From assembly GCA_020442915.1 (NCBI GenBank), contig JAGRJD010000014.1, forward strand, positions 40,955 through 104,954: DNA of 64,000 bases, read 5' to 3'. This stretch comes from Thiothrix sp. (lineage in GTDB: Bacteria; Pseudomonadota; Gammaproteobacteria; Thiotrichales; Thiotrichaceae). The notes beneath the pieces are model-generated. The model was not told the DNA's origin. It saw only the letters and a program-made list of their open reading frames with translations, and searched no databases. Both the position numbers and the translations under genes were made by a program. Each line of letters starts with the position of its first letter. Position 1 is the stretch's first letter. Of the stretch, positions 43,668 to 52,424 are shown one piece after another.

Positions 43668-44567
43668 ATGCCCAACTCCCTGCCGCCCTTGCGGGCACTG
43701 GTTGCCTTTGAAGCCGCACTGCGGCACGCCAGTTTCAAACAGGCGGCTGAAGAGCTGCACCTCACGCCCGGTGCGGTCTCGCAACAGGTACAGAAACTGG
43801 AGCAATGGCTGGGACAGGCGCTGTTTGTACGCACCGTCCGGCAACTGCAGCCGACCGAACACGCCAGAAGCTATTACAGCCGCATCGCCCCGGCCCTGGA
43901 ACAGATCAGCAGTGCCAGTGCCACCATCCGCAATCAGAGCACCGATGTTGTCTGCCTGTCACTGGCCCAGACGCTGGCCGTCAAATGGCTCGGCCCCCGG
44001 CTGGGCGATTTTGCCAGCCATCACCCCGACATTGAAATCCATATCAATGCCAGCAATCATCTGGTCGATTTCCGGCAGGAGGCCGTGGATTTGGCCATCC
44101 GGTATTTTGACGGCCAGGATGCCAGCCTGGAAACCGAGCTGCTGTATCAGGATGTTGTGCAGGTATTCTGCACCCCGGAGTATGCACGGACCCTGGCCCT
44201 GCAACACCCGGACCAGCTCACCCATGCCACCCTGATCGTGGCCAGCATCTATCCATACTGGGATGACTGGCTGGCGGCCTTCAGCAACATCACACCCGTG
44301 ACCCGCAAGCGCATCAATACCCTGTACTTTGACCAGACCCTGCTGGCCATTGACGCGGCCCGGCGCGGCCAGGGCGTGGTGCTAAGCAATGCCCTACTGG
44401 TGCAGGAGGAGTTGCACCGGGGCCAGCTGGTCAGCCCGTTTCCCTGCCAGCTGGCACGCGATCAGGGCTATTATCTGGTCTATCCGCGCCAGTACCCGCT
44501 CAGCCAGGCCGCCCGCAAACTCCGGGACTGGCTGCTGACACAGCGGGCACCTCACCCCTGGGCCTGA
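43668..44567 (+). CDS. LysR-family regulator, GcvA-like
   Basis: A 299-residue transcription factor. The N-terminal winged helix-turn-helix (LRALVAFEAALRHASFKQAA, LTPGAVSQQVQKLEQWLG) has the form seen in GcvA/AmpR-type LysR proteins. The C-terminal ligand-binding half (HHPDIEIHINASNH, DLAIRYFDGQ, RRGQGVVLSNALLV) also fits. It is divergent from the EamA exporter, and LysR proteins usually control the adjacent divergent gene. The effector is not known. Confidence 0.9.
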   Translation: MPNSLPPLRALVAFEAALRHASFKQAAEELHLTPGAVSQQVQKLEQWLGQALFVRTVRQLQPTEHARSYYSRIAPALEQISSASATIRNQSTDVVCLSLAQTLAVKWLGPRLGDFASHHPDIEIHINASNHLVDFRQEAVDLAIRYFDGQDASLETELLYQDVVQVFCTPEYARTLALQHPDQLTHATLIVASIYPYWDDWLAAFSNITPVTRKRINTLYFDQTLLAIDAARRGQGVVLSNALLVQEELHRGQLVSPFPCQLARDQGYYLVYPRQYPLSQAARKLRDWLLTQRAPHPWA

Positions 44568-44667
44568 TTCCCGCCCATCCCGCCCACCGGCAGACCCAGC
44601 ATCAGAGCACCCGGTCAAATCCGGCTTTGTACAGAGAAACGCCGACTTCACAAGCCCCTATCGCAAT

Positions 44668-44708
44668 TTAAATTCAACTTACTGAATTTAATGATTTTTT
44701 TAAATCAT
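44668..44708. promoter_or_regulatory. AT-rich tandem dyads upstream of the RND efflux operon
   Basis: Two perfect inverted repeats lie side by side: TTAAATTCA / TGAATTTAA (44668-44676 and 44683-44691, 6-nt spacer) and ATGATTT / AAATCAT (44691-44697 and 44702-44708, 4-nt spacer). They sit about 65-100 bp upstream of the -10 element in an otherwise GC-rich window. They could be regulator binding sites or the LysR gene's 3' hairpin. Confidence 0.5.
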
Positions 44709-44772
44709 CCATTAATCGACATCCTTGTTTCTTTTAGGGGGATAAGAAATTCAGGCATTTTTCGTTATAGTG

Positions 44773-44778
44773 TATAAT
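44773..44778 (+). promoter_or_regulatory. -10 element of the RND efflux operon
   Basis: A perfect TATAAT hexamer in a TATAGTGTATAATTAT context. The -35 is weak (TTCAGG at 44750-44755, 17-bp spacing), as expected if activator-dependent. It places transcription start near 44785, which makes the in-frame ATG at 44770 unusable and favours the TTG at 44833 as translation start. Confidence 0.65.
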
Positions 44779-44832
44779 TATCCATTTATGTGTGACGGGC
44801 ACAGCACATCATCAGATTTGAAGGGACCACTT

Positions 44833-46326
44833 TTGAAACCAGCCTTTTTCCAAACAGCCTTGCTGAGTGGCGTATTTTTATTGGCCACAGGCTGTACCAA
44901 CCTGCCGACACAAACACCAGCCAAACCGGCTGCAGACTCATCTGAAAACCTGCCGGCCCGGTGGACAGCCGTGCCTGAAAGCCGCCTGACTCAGGGTGAT
45001 GTTGTGAAGGGTAACTGGTGGACAGCATTCAATGATGCCAACCTGAACCGGGCCATCAGTCAGGCCGTTGGCAACAATTACCAGATTGCACAATCCAGGG
45101 CACAGCTGGCCCAGGCCAAAGCACAGGCCCTCATTGCCAGTGCCAGCCGGCTTCCGGCGGTCGGTGCCGGGCTGCAGGCCGACAGAACCCGCCAGGGTGG
45201 CGGAGACAATGGGTTCAGCACCAATGAAAGCTACGGGCTGAACCTGTTGAATGTTTCCTGGGAGGTGGATTTATGGAACCGCCTCAAGGCACAATCCGCA
45301 GCGGCCAATGCATCCTATCTGGCCAGTAATGAAGCCCTGCGCGCCGTGCGCCAGGCGGTGGCCGCACAAACTGCCAAGGCGTATCTGGCGGTGGTTGAGT
45401 CCAGGCAGCAGCTTGGCCTGTCCCAACGCACCTTGCAGGTCATGACGGAAACCGCCCGTCAGGTAGGCAACCGTGCCGATGTCGGGATCGGCTCCCCCGG
45501 TGACAAATACCTGTCCCAATCAAACCGTGACTCGGCTAAAGCCGGACTGGCAGGGCACCAGGAAGCGCTGGACCGGGCCTCCCGGCAATTACAGCTGCTG
45601 ATGAGCGCTTACCCGGACGCCAAAGTCACCACTGCTGATACCCTGCCCCGGCTGCCGGCCCTGCCCGGGATCGGGATCCCCGCCAGCCTGCTGGCCCGGC
45701 GACCGGATGTGCTGGCAGCGGAACGACAACTGCAGGCAGCCGGTTTCAATATGCTGGCGGCCCGACGCGCCCTGCTTCCGGGGATCAGCCTGACAACCGG
45801 CCTGGGTACCGCCAGTACTGAATTAAAGAACCTGCTGGATGGCGACTTTTCATTCTGGCGTTTGGGCGGCAGCCTGCTGCAACCCGTTTTCCAGGGTGGC
45901 ACATTGCGGGCCAATGTGCTGCTGAACGAAGCCCGGCAGCAGGAAGCCGCGAATGCTTATGCACAGGTGGCATTAACCGCCTTTTCAGAAGTGGAAAGCG
46001 CACTGGCTGCACGCAGCACCATCAATAACCGTCAGTCCGCCCTGTGCAGCGCGGCCAATGCCGCCAAATCCGCCGAGCAGATTTCCTTTAACCGCTATCG
46101 CCAGGGTATCGAGCCTTACCTTACGGTACTGGAAAGCCAACGCCGCACCCTGGATGCGGCCAGTGCCTGTATTTCCGCACAGCGGGCGGCACTGGACAAT
46201 TATGTTGCCCTTCAACTGGCATTGGGCGGAGGCTTCGAGGCGCTCGCAGCCTCCGCGCCGCTTCCCCAGGCAGCCGGGCAGGAGCGCCTGCCAGTCGCCC
46301 CGCCACGAAAAGATCAGGCGCAGTAA
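44833..46326 (+). CDS. Outer-membrane efflux lipoprotein, NodT/OprM type
   Basis: A 497-residue TolC-like channel protein of a tripartite efflux pump. The proposed start is TTG (KPAFFQTALLSG), giving a lipoprotein signal with lipobox LATGC, so the mature protein is acylated at Cys and placed in the outer membrane. Two OEP repeats are visible, the first with WWTAFNDANLNRAISQAVGNNYQIAQSRAQLAQ and the second around LARRPDVLAAERQLQAAGFNM and GGSLLQPVFQGGTL. An ATG at 44788 would give a nearly leaderless mRNA and a non-signal N-terminus. First gene of the operon; the LysM adaptor follows after 25 bp. Confidence 0.9.
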   Translation: MKPAFFQTALLSGVFLLATGCTNLPTQTPAKPAADSSENLPARWTAVPESRLTQGDVVKGNWWTAFNDANLNRAISQAVGNNYQIAQSRAQLAQAKAQALIASASRLPAVGAGLQADRTRQGGGDNGFSTNESYGLNLLNVSWEVDLWNRLKAQSAAANASYLASNEALRAVRQAVAAQTAKAYLAVVESRQQLGLSQRTLQVMTETARQVGNRADVGIGSPGDKYLSQSNRDSAKAGLAGHQEALDRASRQLQLLMSAYPDAKVTTADTLPRLPALPGIGIPASLLARRPDVLAAERQLQAAGFNMLAARRALLPGISLTTGLGTASTELKNLLDGDFSFWRLGGSLLQPVFQGGTLRANVLLNEARQQEAANAYAQVALTAFSEVESALAARSTINNRQSALCSAANAAKSAEQISFNRYRQGIEPYLTVLESQRRTLDAASACISAQRAALDNYVALQLALGGGFEALAASAPLPQAAGQERLPVAPPRKDQAQ

Positions 46327-46351
46327 AAACGGTTTGCAAGGAGTATTTAGG

Positions 46352-47908
46352 ATGAAGTTTCATAAGCCAATGGGGCTTGCTGTCTGCTCGTCCCTTTTTC
46401 TTTTTAATCTGGCCAGCGCAGAACCCGACGTTGATGACGAGCTGGCGCTGGATTTGAAACAGCTGGAGCAGGTATTGGCACAGGGCACCCGCTACACCGT
46501 GGTTTCCGGGGACAGCCTGTCAAAAATAGCGCAGGGTTTTTATGCTGACCCCAGTTTATGGCCCGCGATCCTGAACAGCAATAACGAGCGCCTGAAGGGT
46601 GATCCCATGGGGTTGAGACCCGGCATGACGCTCAGGATTCCGGCACTGGAGGAGGCTATGGCCGACAAGGACCTGTCCGGGATACTGCCCGGTGAACAGG
46701 GTGCAGGGCTGGAGGGCCCTGGCCCGTTTCCGGCTGACCTCTCCGGCATCAACCCTTATCTGCCCCCCCCGGCAGGGAACATGCAGCCCGTGCCCCGGAC
46801 GACGCGCACAGCGGTGCGGGTGCACCCGGACTGGCTCTACTCCGAAGGGGTTGCCCGAGCCATCCGCCGTGAATACATGACCTTTGAAAATGCCGGGCGC
46901 ATTGCTTTTCTTGACCCCAAACTCAAGGAAGGTGACTGGGTCAAGAAAGGCCAGGTACTGGCTTATCAGGATCAAAGCCGCCCCGCTGCGACCGTAGCCA
47001 CCGCCAGCGCCCAGCTGGTGAGTGCCAACACCCAGCTGACCAGCGCCCATTCCCAATTGACCGGCGCCCAATCCCAGCTGGCAGATGCCGATGCCCAGCT
47101 GGTGCGTGCCAATACCCAGCTGGCGGTCGCGGAGGCAAACCGGATGGAAGCGGATGCCAACCTGCAGCTGGCACAGCGGACTTTCCAGCGCTATGCCACC
47201 CTGTTAAAGCAGAAATCCGCCTCCCAGCAGGAATATGACAGCGCGGAAGCCCAGTTGACTGCGGCCAAAGCCGGCGTGCGCCGTTCCGCTGAACAGATCA
47301 ACTCGGCCCGGGCCGACATCAATGTTGCCCGCACCGGCATCACCACCGCCAAAGCCAATGTCGACACCGCCAAAGCCGGCGTTGCGGCTGCCAAGGCCGG
47401 GGTTGGTACCGCACAGGCCAATGTGGGCAGCGCCAATGTCACGAAAAAGGAATCCCATCTGGTCTCCCCGATTGACGGGGTGGTGGCACGCATTAATGTG
47501 GAACAGGGCTATTATTACAGCCCCCAGTATATCCAGTCCCAATCCGAACAACAGTTGTTTAATACCGTCCCCATTATCCTGATCGATCCCCGGCAGTTTG
47601 AAGTAACGATCCGCCTGCCTTATGACCAGTATGACAACGTAAAGGTCGGTGCCGAGGCTTATATCGATATTGTCGACATCAATGCCACCCTGGAAGAGCG
47701 CCTGCCCAGTGAAACGGCAGGACCACAGAAAGCCCTGTCCAGTTACCCGATCCGGGGCCGGATTTACTCGGTCAGTCCGGTCCTGGATACTGACCTGCGC
47801 AACTTCATTATCACCGTGCGCACCACCCAGGGGCAGAATCGCCTGCGTGATGGTGAAAATGTATCGCTGTGGATCAGGCGGGCCCGGCAACAGGCAGCAA
47901 ACCCATAA
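46352..47908 (+). CDS. LysM-domain periplasmic adaptor (membrane fusion protein) of RND efflux
   Basis: A 518-residue exported protein with a signal peptide (cleavage near ASAEP, residue 23). Residues 47-97 form a LysM peptidoglycan-binding domain (TRYTVVSGDSLSKIAQGFY, then PAILNSNNERL and LRPGMTLRIP). From about 155 on it is a HlyD/AcrA-type adaptor: a lipoyl half (GDWVKKGQVLAYQD), a very long alpha-hairpin (about 210-363) built from regular heptads, the second lipoyl half (ESHLVSPIDGVVARINVEQG), and beta-barrel/membrane-proximal parts. A LysM fused to an adaptor is not part of the usual AcrA, MexA or HlyD layout. It could fix the pump to the cell wall. Confidence 0.85.
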   Translation: MKFHKPMGLAVCSSLFLFNLASAEPDVDDELALDLKQLEQVLAQGTRYTVVSGDSLSKIAQGFYADPSLWPAILNSNNERLKGDPMGLRPGMTLRIPALEEAMADKDLSGILPGEQGAGLEGPGPFPADLSGINPYLPPPAGNMQPVPRTTRTAVRVHPDWLYSEGVARAIRREYMTFENAGRIAFLDPKLKEGDWVKKGQVLAYQDQSRPAATVATASAQLVSANTQLTSAHSQLTGAQSQLADADAQLVRANTQLAVAEANRMEADANLQLAQRTFQRYATLLKQKSASQQEYDSAEAQLTAAKAGVRRSAEQINSARADINVARTGITTAKANVDTAKAGVAAAKAGVGTAQANVGSANVTKKESHLVSPIDGVVARINVEQGYYYSPQYIQSQSEQQLFNTVPIILIDPRQFEVTIRLPYDQYDNVKVGAEAYIDIVDINATLEERLPSETAGPQKALSSYPIRGRIYSVSPVLDTDLRNFIITVRTTQGQNRLRDGENVSLWIRRARQQAANP

Positions 47909-47937
47909 ACAACAACAGATTGCAGGAGAAAATCAAG

Positions 47938-49191
47938 ATGAGGCATAAATTTGCAGTGGGGCTGCTGACCGTGTTGCTGGCCGGATGTCAGCCTGCCGAG
48001 GAAGCGGCTGTCGCCCCCCCCAAACCACGCCCGGTTAAAGTCAGCACAGTGACGAAAATCAGTGAAGGGACCGAATACAGCTACCCGGCCACGGTACTTT
48101 CATCCCAGGTCGCTGAACTGTCTTTTCGGGTGGGTGGGCAAATTATCGATTTACCCGTGCTCGCCATGAGTGAGGTAAAAAAGGGAGCCCTGATTGCCCG
48201 GCTGGACCCGCGTGACTTTGAATCCAGCGTGGAACAACTGAAATCGCAGATCGTGGCTGAGGAATCGCGCCTCAAGGCGATGACCAGTGGTGCCCGCCAG
48301 GAGGATATCGCCTCACTGCGTTCAGCGGTCGAAGCCGCCCAGGCCCGGGTCAGCTCGGCCCGGTCACAGGCAGAACGTACCCTGACCCAATATCGCAAGG
48401 GGCTGGTGGCAAAAGAGCAGATGGATGCAGAACTGGCGGCGGTCAAATCGGCACAGGCCCAACTGGCCGCTGACCAGCAGGCATTAAGCAAGGGCCGAAG
48501 CGGCTCCCGCAGTGAAGACGTCAAGGCACAGGAAGCAGCCATCCGGACCTTGAAAACCCAACTGGAAAATGCGCAGGACACCCGGCAGGACACCACCCTT
48601 GAGGCCCCTTTTGACGGCATTATTGCCGAGCGCAAAGTGGATAATTTTGCCAATGTCCAGGCCAAACAGGTGATTGCCGTAATCCAGAACCTGGGAATGC
48701 TGGAGTTAAGCTTCAACATCCCCGGTCCGGATGTGGCGCGCCTGGGACCGAACCGGGATTCACTGCTGCTTGAAGCCAAGCTGGATGCCGTACCTGACCG
48801 GCGTTTTCCGGCCAGGCTGGAAGAGTTCAATACCCAGGCTGACCCGCAGACCCGGACCTTTGAAGCCAGAGTTGCCATTGAGCGCCCGGAAGACTATTCC
48901 ATCCTGCCGGGGATGGTAGGCCAGGTATTCGTCACGGATACCACCCGTGCCAACCAGACCCTGGGCATTCCCAGTATGGCGCTGGGTGCTGACAGTGAAA
49001 GCAGGCCCATCGTCTGGGTCGTGAATGACAATAATACGGTGGAAATGCGTCAGGTCGAACTGGGCGAGATCCGGAACGGGCAGATTGAAATCCGCTCCGG
49101 TGTCCGGGAAGGGGAGGTGATCGTGAGTGCGGGGGTCTCCTTAATGACGCCGGGGCTGGAGATCCGTCCCATCAACCAGATCGGGGAGTAA
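47938..49191 (+). CDS. Second periplasmic adaptor lipoprotein of the RND efflux system
   Basis: A 417-residue adaptor of the AcrA/MexA family. The lipobox LLAGC follows a short hydrophobic signal, so it is anchored by lipid in the inner membrane. The lipoyl halves (GQIIDLPVLAMSEVKKGALIARLDP, then DTTLEAPFDGIIAERKVDN) enclose a shorter alpha-hairpin, followed by barrel and membrane-proximal domains (TRTFEARVAIERPEDYSILPGM, GLEIRP). The start at 47938 follows AGGAG. The stop overlaps the pump gene start (TAATG). Two adaptors in one locus recalls TriA-TriB. Confidence 0.93.
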   Translation: MRHKFAVGLLTVLLAGCQPAEEAAVAPPKPRPVKVSTVTKISEGTEYSYPATVLSSQVAELSFRVGGQIIDLPVLAMSEVKKGALIARLDPRDFESSVEQLKSQIVAEESRLKAMTSGARQEDIASLRSAVEAAQARVSSARSQAERTLTQYRKGLVAKEQMDAELAAVKSAQAQLAADQQALSKGRSGSRSEDVKAQEAAIRTLKTQLENAQDTRQDTTLEAPFDGIIAERKVDNFANVQAKQVIAVIQNLGMLELSFNIPGPDVARLGPNRDSLLLEAKLDAVPDRRFPARLEEFNTQADPQTRTFEARVAIERPEDYSILPGMVGQVFVTDTTRANQTLGIPSMALGADSESRPIVWVVNDNNTVEMRQVELGEIRNGQIEIRSGVREGEVIVSAGVSLMTPGLEIRPINQIGE

Positions 49192-52100
49192 TGATGGACC
49201 TCGCGCAACTTGCAATCAACAAACGGGTCGTCAGCGCACTGGTTACCCTGCTGGTACTGATTGGTGGCTATGTCTCCTATAACCTGTTGCCCCGTTTTGA
49301 AGACCCGGAATTCATCATCCGCCAGGCACAGATCATCACTCCCTATCCGGGTGCCACCTCGCTCACGGTCGCCGAGGAAGTCACCGATGTTCTGGAAAAC
49401 AACCTCCAGCAACTGGAAGGGGTCAAGGAAATACGTTCGATTTCCACACCGGGCCTGTCCGAAATCACCATTGAATTTGAAATTTATGCCAGTCCCGACC
49501 GGAATACCCTGAACCAGCGTTTCACACAGCTGCGGGCGAAAGTGGACAACGCCCGGGCCAGCCTGCCACCGAATGCCGGTACGCCGGTGGTTTATGACGA
49601 TTATGGCGATGTTTACGGCATTTATTATGCCATTACCGGTGAGGGCTATTCGCTGACAGAACTGTACGAATATGCCAAGGAAATCCAGAAAGCACTGGTG
49701 CTGGTGGACGGGGTTTCCAAAGTTGCCTTGCAAGGTGCCCCGCAACAGGTGATTTATGTTGAGTATTCACCCGCCCGCCTGTCCCAGCTCGGTATTTCCT
49801 CCGGCCAGCTGGCCCAGGTGCTGGAGGGGCAGAACCTGGTGACGACCTCGGGTGAGGCGGTCATGGGCAACGAGCGTATCCGGATACGCCCGGACATGGC
49901 GATAGACTCGGTGGAGACCATTGAGGCCCTGAGGATCACCAATGCCGCCAATGGTGCCAGTTACCGGCTCGGAGATATTGCTGACGTGTGGCGCGGCCCT
50001 GAAGACCCGCTTGGCGTGCGGCTTTTTGCTGACGGCAAGCCGGCCATTGGACTCGGTATCTCCAATGTCCGGGGCGGTAATGTGGTGGAGATGGGGAATG
50101 CGGTCAAACAGCGTTTTGCGGAACTGGAGGCGGAAGGCACCCGCCCGTTAGGCATTGAACTCAAGTCCATTTCCGACCAGTCGATATCGGTCAAGGTCTC
50201 CGTTGACGGCTTTGTCCAGAACGTGGTCGTGGCACTGGTGATTGTGGCCGGCACCCTGCTGGTATTCATGGGGCTGCACTCAGGCCTGCTGATGGGTGCC
50301 GTGCTGCTGGTCACGGTGGCCGGCACCCTGCTGGGCATGTACCTGTGGGGACTGGATATGCAGCGTATCTCCCTGGGGGCCCTGATTATTGCGCTGGGAA
50401 TGCTGGTGGATAATGCGATTGTGGTGGTGGAGGGCACGCTGGTGCGCATACAGCGGGGCGAAAGCATTGCCAAGGCCGCCAGTACCGTGGTCGACCAGAC
50501 CAAATGGCCACTGCTGGGCGGCACCATTGTCGGTATTGTCGCCTTCTCGCCCATTGGTTTTTCACCGGACAACACCGGTGAGTTTGCCGGCTCCCTGTTC
50601 TGGACCATACTGATCGCCCTGCTCTTCAGCTGGCTGGTAGCCGTCTGGCTCACGCCCTACTATTGTCTGCTGGCCTTTAAAGGCATGGTCAGGAAAAAAA
50701 ATGACAGTCAGCCGGCAAAACCCTACCGGGAAAACGTCCTGCTACAGGGATTCCGCCAGTTTATCCAGGTGGCAATCAGGCTGCGCTGGCTGACGGTAAC
50801 GCTGGTATTTTTGCTGTTTGCTTCGGCCATCTACAGTTTTCCTGCCGTTCCCAAAGGCTTTTTTCCGGCCTCCGACCGGGCACAGTTTGCCATTGACTAC
50901 TACCTGCCGACCGATACCGACAGCAGCAAAACCATCGAGGATATCCGTGCCATTTCCGACTGGGTCAGGGAGCAGGATCATGTGACCGGCACCACCAGTG
51001 CCGTTGGTGGTGGCCATATCCGTTTCATGCTGACCTACAGCAGCGCCAGCCGTGAAGCCTCTTATGGGCAAATCCTGGTGGATACGGAAACCCCGGAATA
51101 CATTGACGGGCTGATCGCGAAAACCCGCGAGTACCTGACGGAAAGTTACCCTGACTCAGACATCAAGGTCTGGCGCTTTATCCTCGGCCCTTCCAGTGGC
51201 AGTAAAATTGAAGCGCGTTTCAGCGGCCCTGATCTGGCAGAGTTACGCCGCCTGTCCCAGCAGGCACGGATTATTTTTGCGGAGGAAGGCGGGCGCGCCA
51301 TCCGTGATGACTGGCGCAGCCCGGTCAAGACCATCCAGCCCATTGTCAATGAAGTGTCAGCACGCCGCGTCGGCCTCAGCAGTGCAGACATTGCCGATGC
51401 CCTGCAGGAGCATTTCAGCGGAGTGGCGATTGGCGTCCTGCGTGAGAACGATGAGTTGCGGCGCATTGTGTTCCGCCCCGGTGCAGAATACCGTGCCTCA
51501 CCGGATGACCTGCGCTCGGTCATGATATTCAGCCCCGCCATCGGGCAGGCGATCCCGATCAGCCAGGTCATCGATGGCTATGAAATCGTGTTTGATGACT
51601 ACAAAATCCGCCGCCTGGATCGGGCATTTACCATTACCGCCATGGCGGACCCGACCGATGGGGTCAATGCCAACGACCTGTACCAGCGCATCCGCCCCAG
51701 GGTCGATGCCCTGGAGCTGCCAGTGGGCTATACCCTGGAATGGCGGGGTGAGGCCGGTAACAGTGCCGATGCCCAGAAAGGGTTGGGAGCCACCATGCCG
51801 CTGGGTTTTCTGGCCATGATCATTGTTGTGGTACTGCTGTTTGATGCCGTACGCCAGCCACTGGTCATCTGGCTGGCCGTCCCGCTGGCCCTGATCGGCA
51901 TTGTTTATGGTCTGATCATCATGCACAGCCCCATGGACTTCATGGCGATTCTCGGGTCGCTCAGCCTCATCGGGATGATGATCAAGAATGCCATTGTGCT
52001 CGTGGATGAAACCGATGTACAGATTGCCAAGGGCAGGCCCAGAATGACGGCTGTAGTGGATGCGGCGGTCAGCCGGGTACGCCCGGTCGTGCTTGGAATG

Positions 52101-52316
52101 CTGACCACGGTATTGGGGGTCACTCCCCTGCTCGCTGACCCGTTCTTTAAAAGCCTGGCAGTGGTCATTATTTTCGGCCTGAGCTTTGCAACCCTGCTGA
52201 CACTGGTTTTCGTACCGGTGCTGTACACCATTTTCTTCAGGATCAGGGGAAGTGAAACCACCCCGCAGGCCGCTGCTGCCAGCCCGGATGAAGGAGCCGC
52301 CATCACGAGCGGCTGA
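49191..52316 (+). CDS. RND efflux pump inner-membrane permease
   Basis: A 1041-residue, 12-helix proton-driven pump of the AcrB superfamily, with two large periplasmic loops. Helix 4 contains GMLVDNAIVVVEG. By residue count the first position is D407, as in AcrB, but the second acidic residue (AcrB D408) is Asn here. The helix 10 lysine is kept (MMIKNAIVLVDETD). The variant is shared by some RND subgroups, so activity is still expected. PYPGATSLTVAEEVTDVLEN near residue 50 is typical. The locus has no TetR regulator; the substrate is unknown. Confidence 0.94.
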   Translation: MMDLAQLAINKRVVSALVTLLVLIGGYVSYNLLPRFEDPEFIIRQAQIITPYPGATSLTVAEEVTDVLENNLQQLEGVKEIRSISTPGLSEITIEFEIYASPDRNTLNQRFTQLRAKVDNARASLPPNAGTPVVYDDYGDVYGIYYAITGEGYSLTELYEYAKEIQKALVLVDGVSKVALQGAPQQVIYVEYSPARLSQLGISSGQLAQVLEGQNLVTTSGEAVMGNERIRIRPDMAIDSVETIEALRITNAANGASYRLGDIADVWRGPEDPLGVRLFADGKPAIGLGISNVRGGNVVEMGNAVKQRFAELEAEGTRPLGIELKSISDQSISVKVSVDGFVQNVVVALVIVAGTLLVFMGLHSGLLMGAVLLVTVAGTLLGMYLWGLDMQRISLGALIIALGMLVDNAIVVVEGTLVRIQRGESIAKAASTVVDQTKWPLLGGTIVGIVAFSPIGFSPDNTGEFAGSLFWTILIALLFSWLVAVWLTPYYCLLAFKGMVRKKNDSQPAKPYRENVLLQGFRQFIQVAIRLRWLTVTLVFLLFASAIYSFPAVPKGFFPASDRAQFAIDYYLPTDTDSSKTIEDIRAISDWVREQDHVTGTTSAVGGGHIRFMLTYSSASREASYGQILVDTETPEYIDGLIAKTREYLTESYPDSDIKVWRFILGPSSGSKIEARFSGPDLAELRRLSQQARIIFAEEGGRAIRDDWRSPVKTIQPIVNEVSARRVGLSSADIADALQEHFSGVAIGVLRENDELRRIVFRPGAEYRASPDDLRSVMIFSPAIGQAIPISQVIDGYEIVFDDYKIRRLDRAFTITAMADPTDGVNANDLYQRIRPRVDALELPVGYTLEWRGEAGNSADAQKGLGATMPLGFLAMIIVVVLLFDAVRQPLVIWLAVPLALIGIVYGLIIMHSPMDFMAILGSLSLIGMMIKNAIVLVDETDVQIAKGRPRMTAVVDAAVSRVRPVVLGMLTTVLGVTPLLADPFFKSLAVVIIFGLSFATLLTLVFVPVLYTIFFRIRGSETTPQAAAASPDEGAAITSG

Positions 52317-52321
52317 GAAAA

Positions 52322-52357
52322 ACCCGCCCCGGCCTGCTGTTTGAGGCCGGGGCGGGT
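52322..52357 (-). terminator. Shared terminator between the RND and sugar ABC operons
   Basis: Perfect 14-bp arms at 52322-52335 and 52344-52357 with an 8-nt loop. On the minus strand the stem is followed by TTTTTCTC, making it an intrinsic terminator for the ABC operon. On the plus strand it lies 5 bp past the RND stop codon and may also stop that transcript, though without a T-run. Confidence 0.85.
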
Positions 52358-52424
52358 CTGAAACCACCCGCCGGCAGAAGGGGAAGGCCGGCGAGTGATG
52401 CAACAGCAACACGCCGATGTGGAG

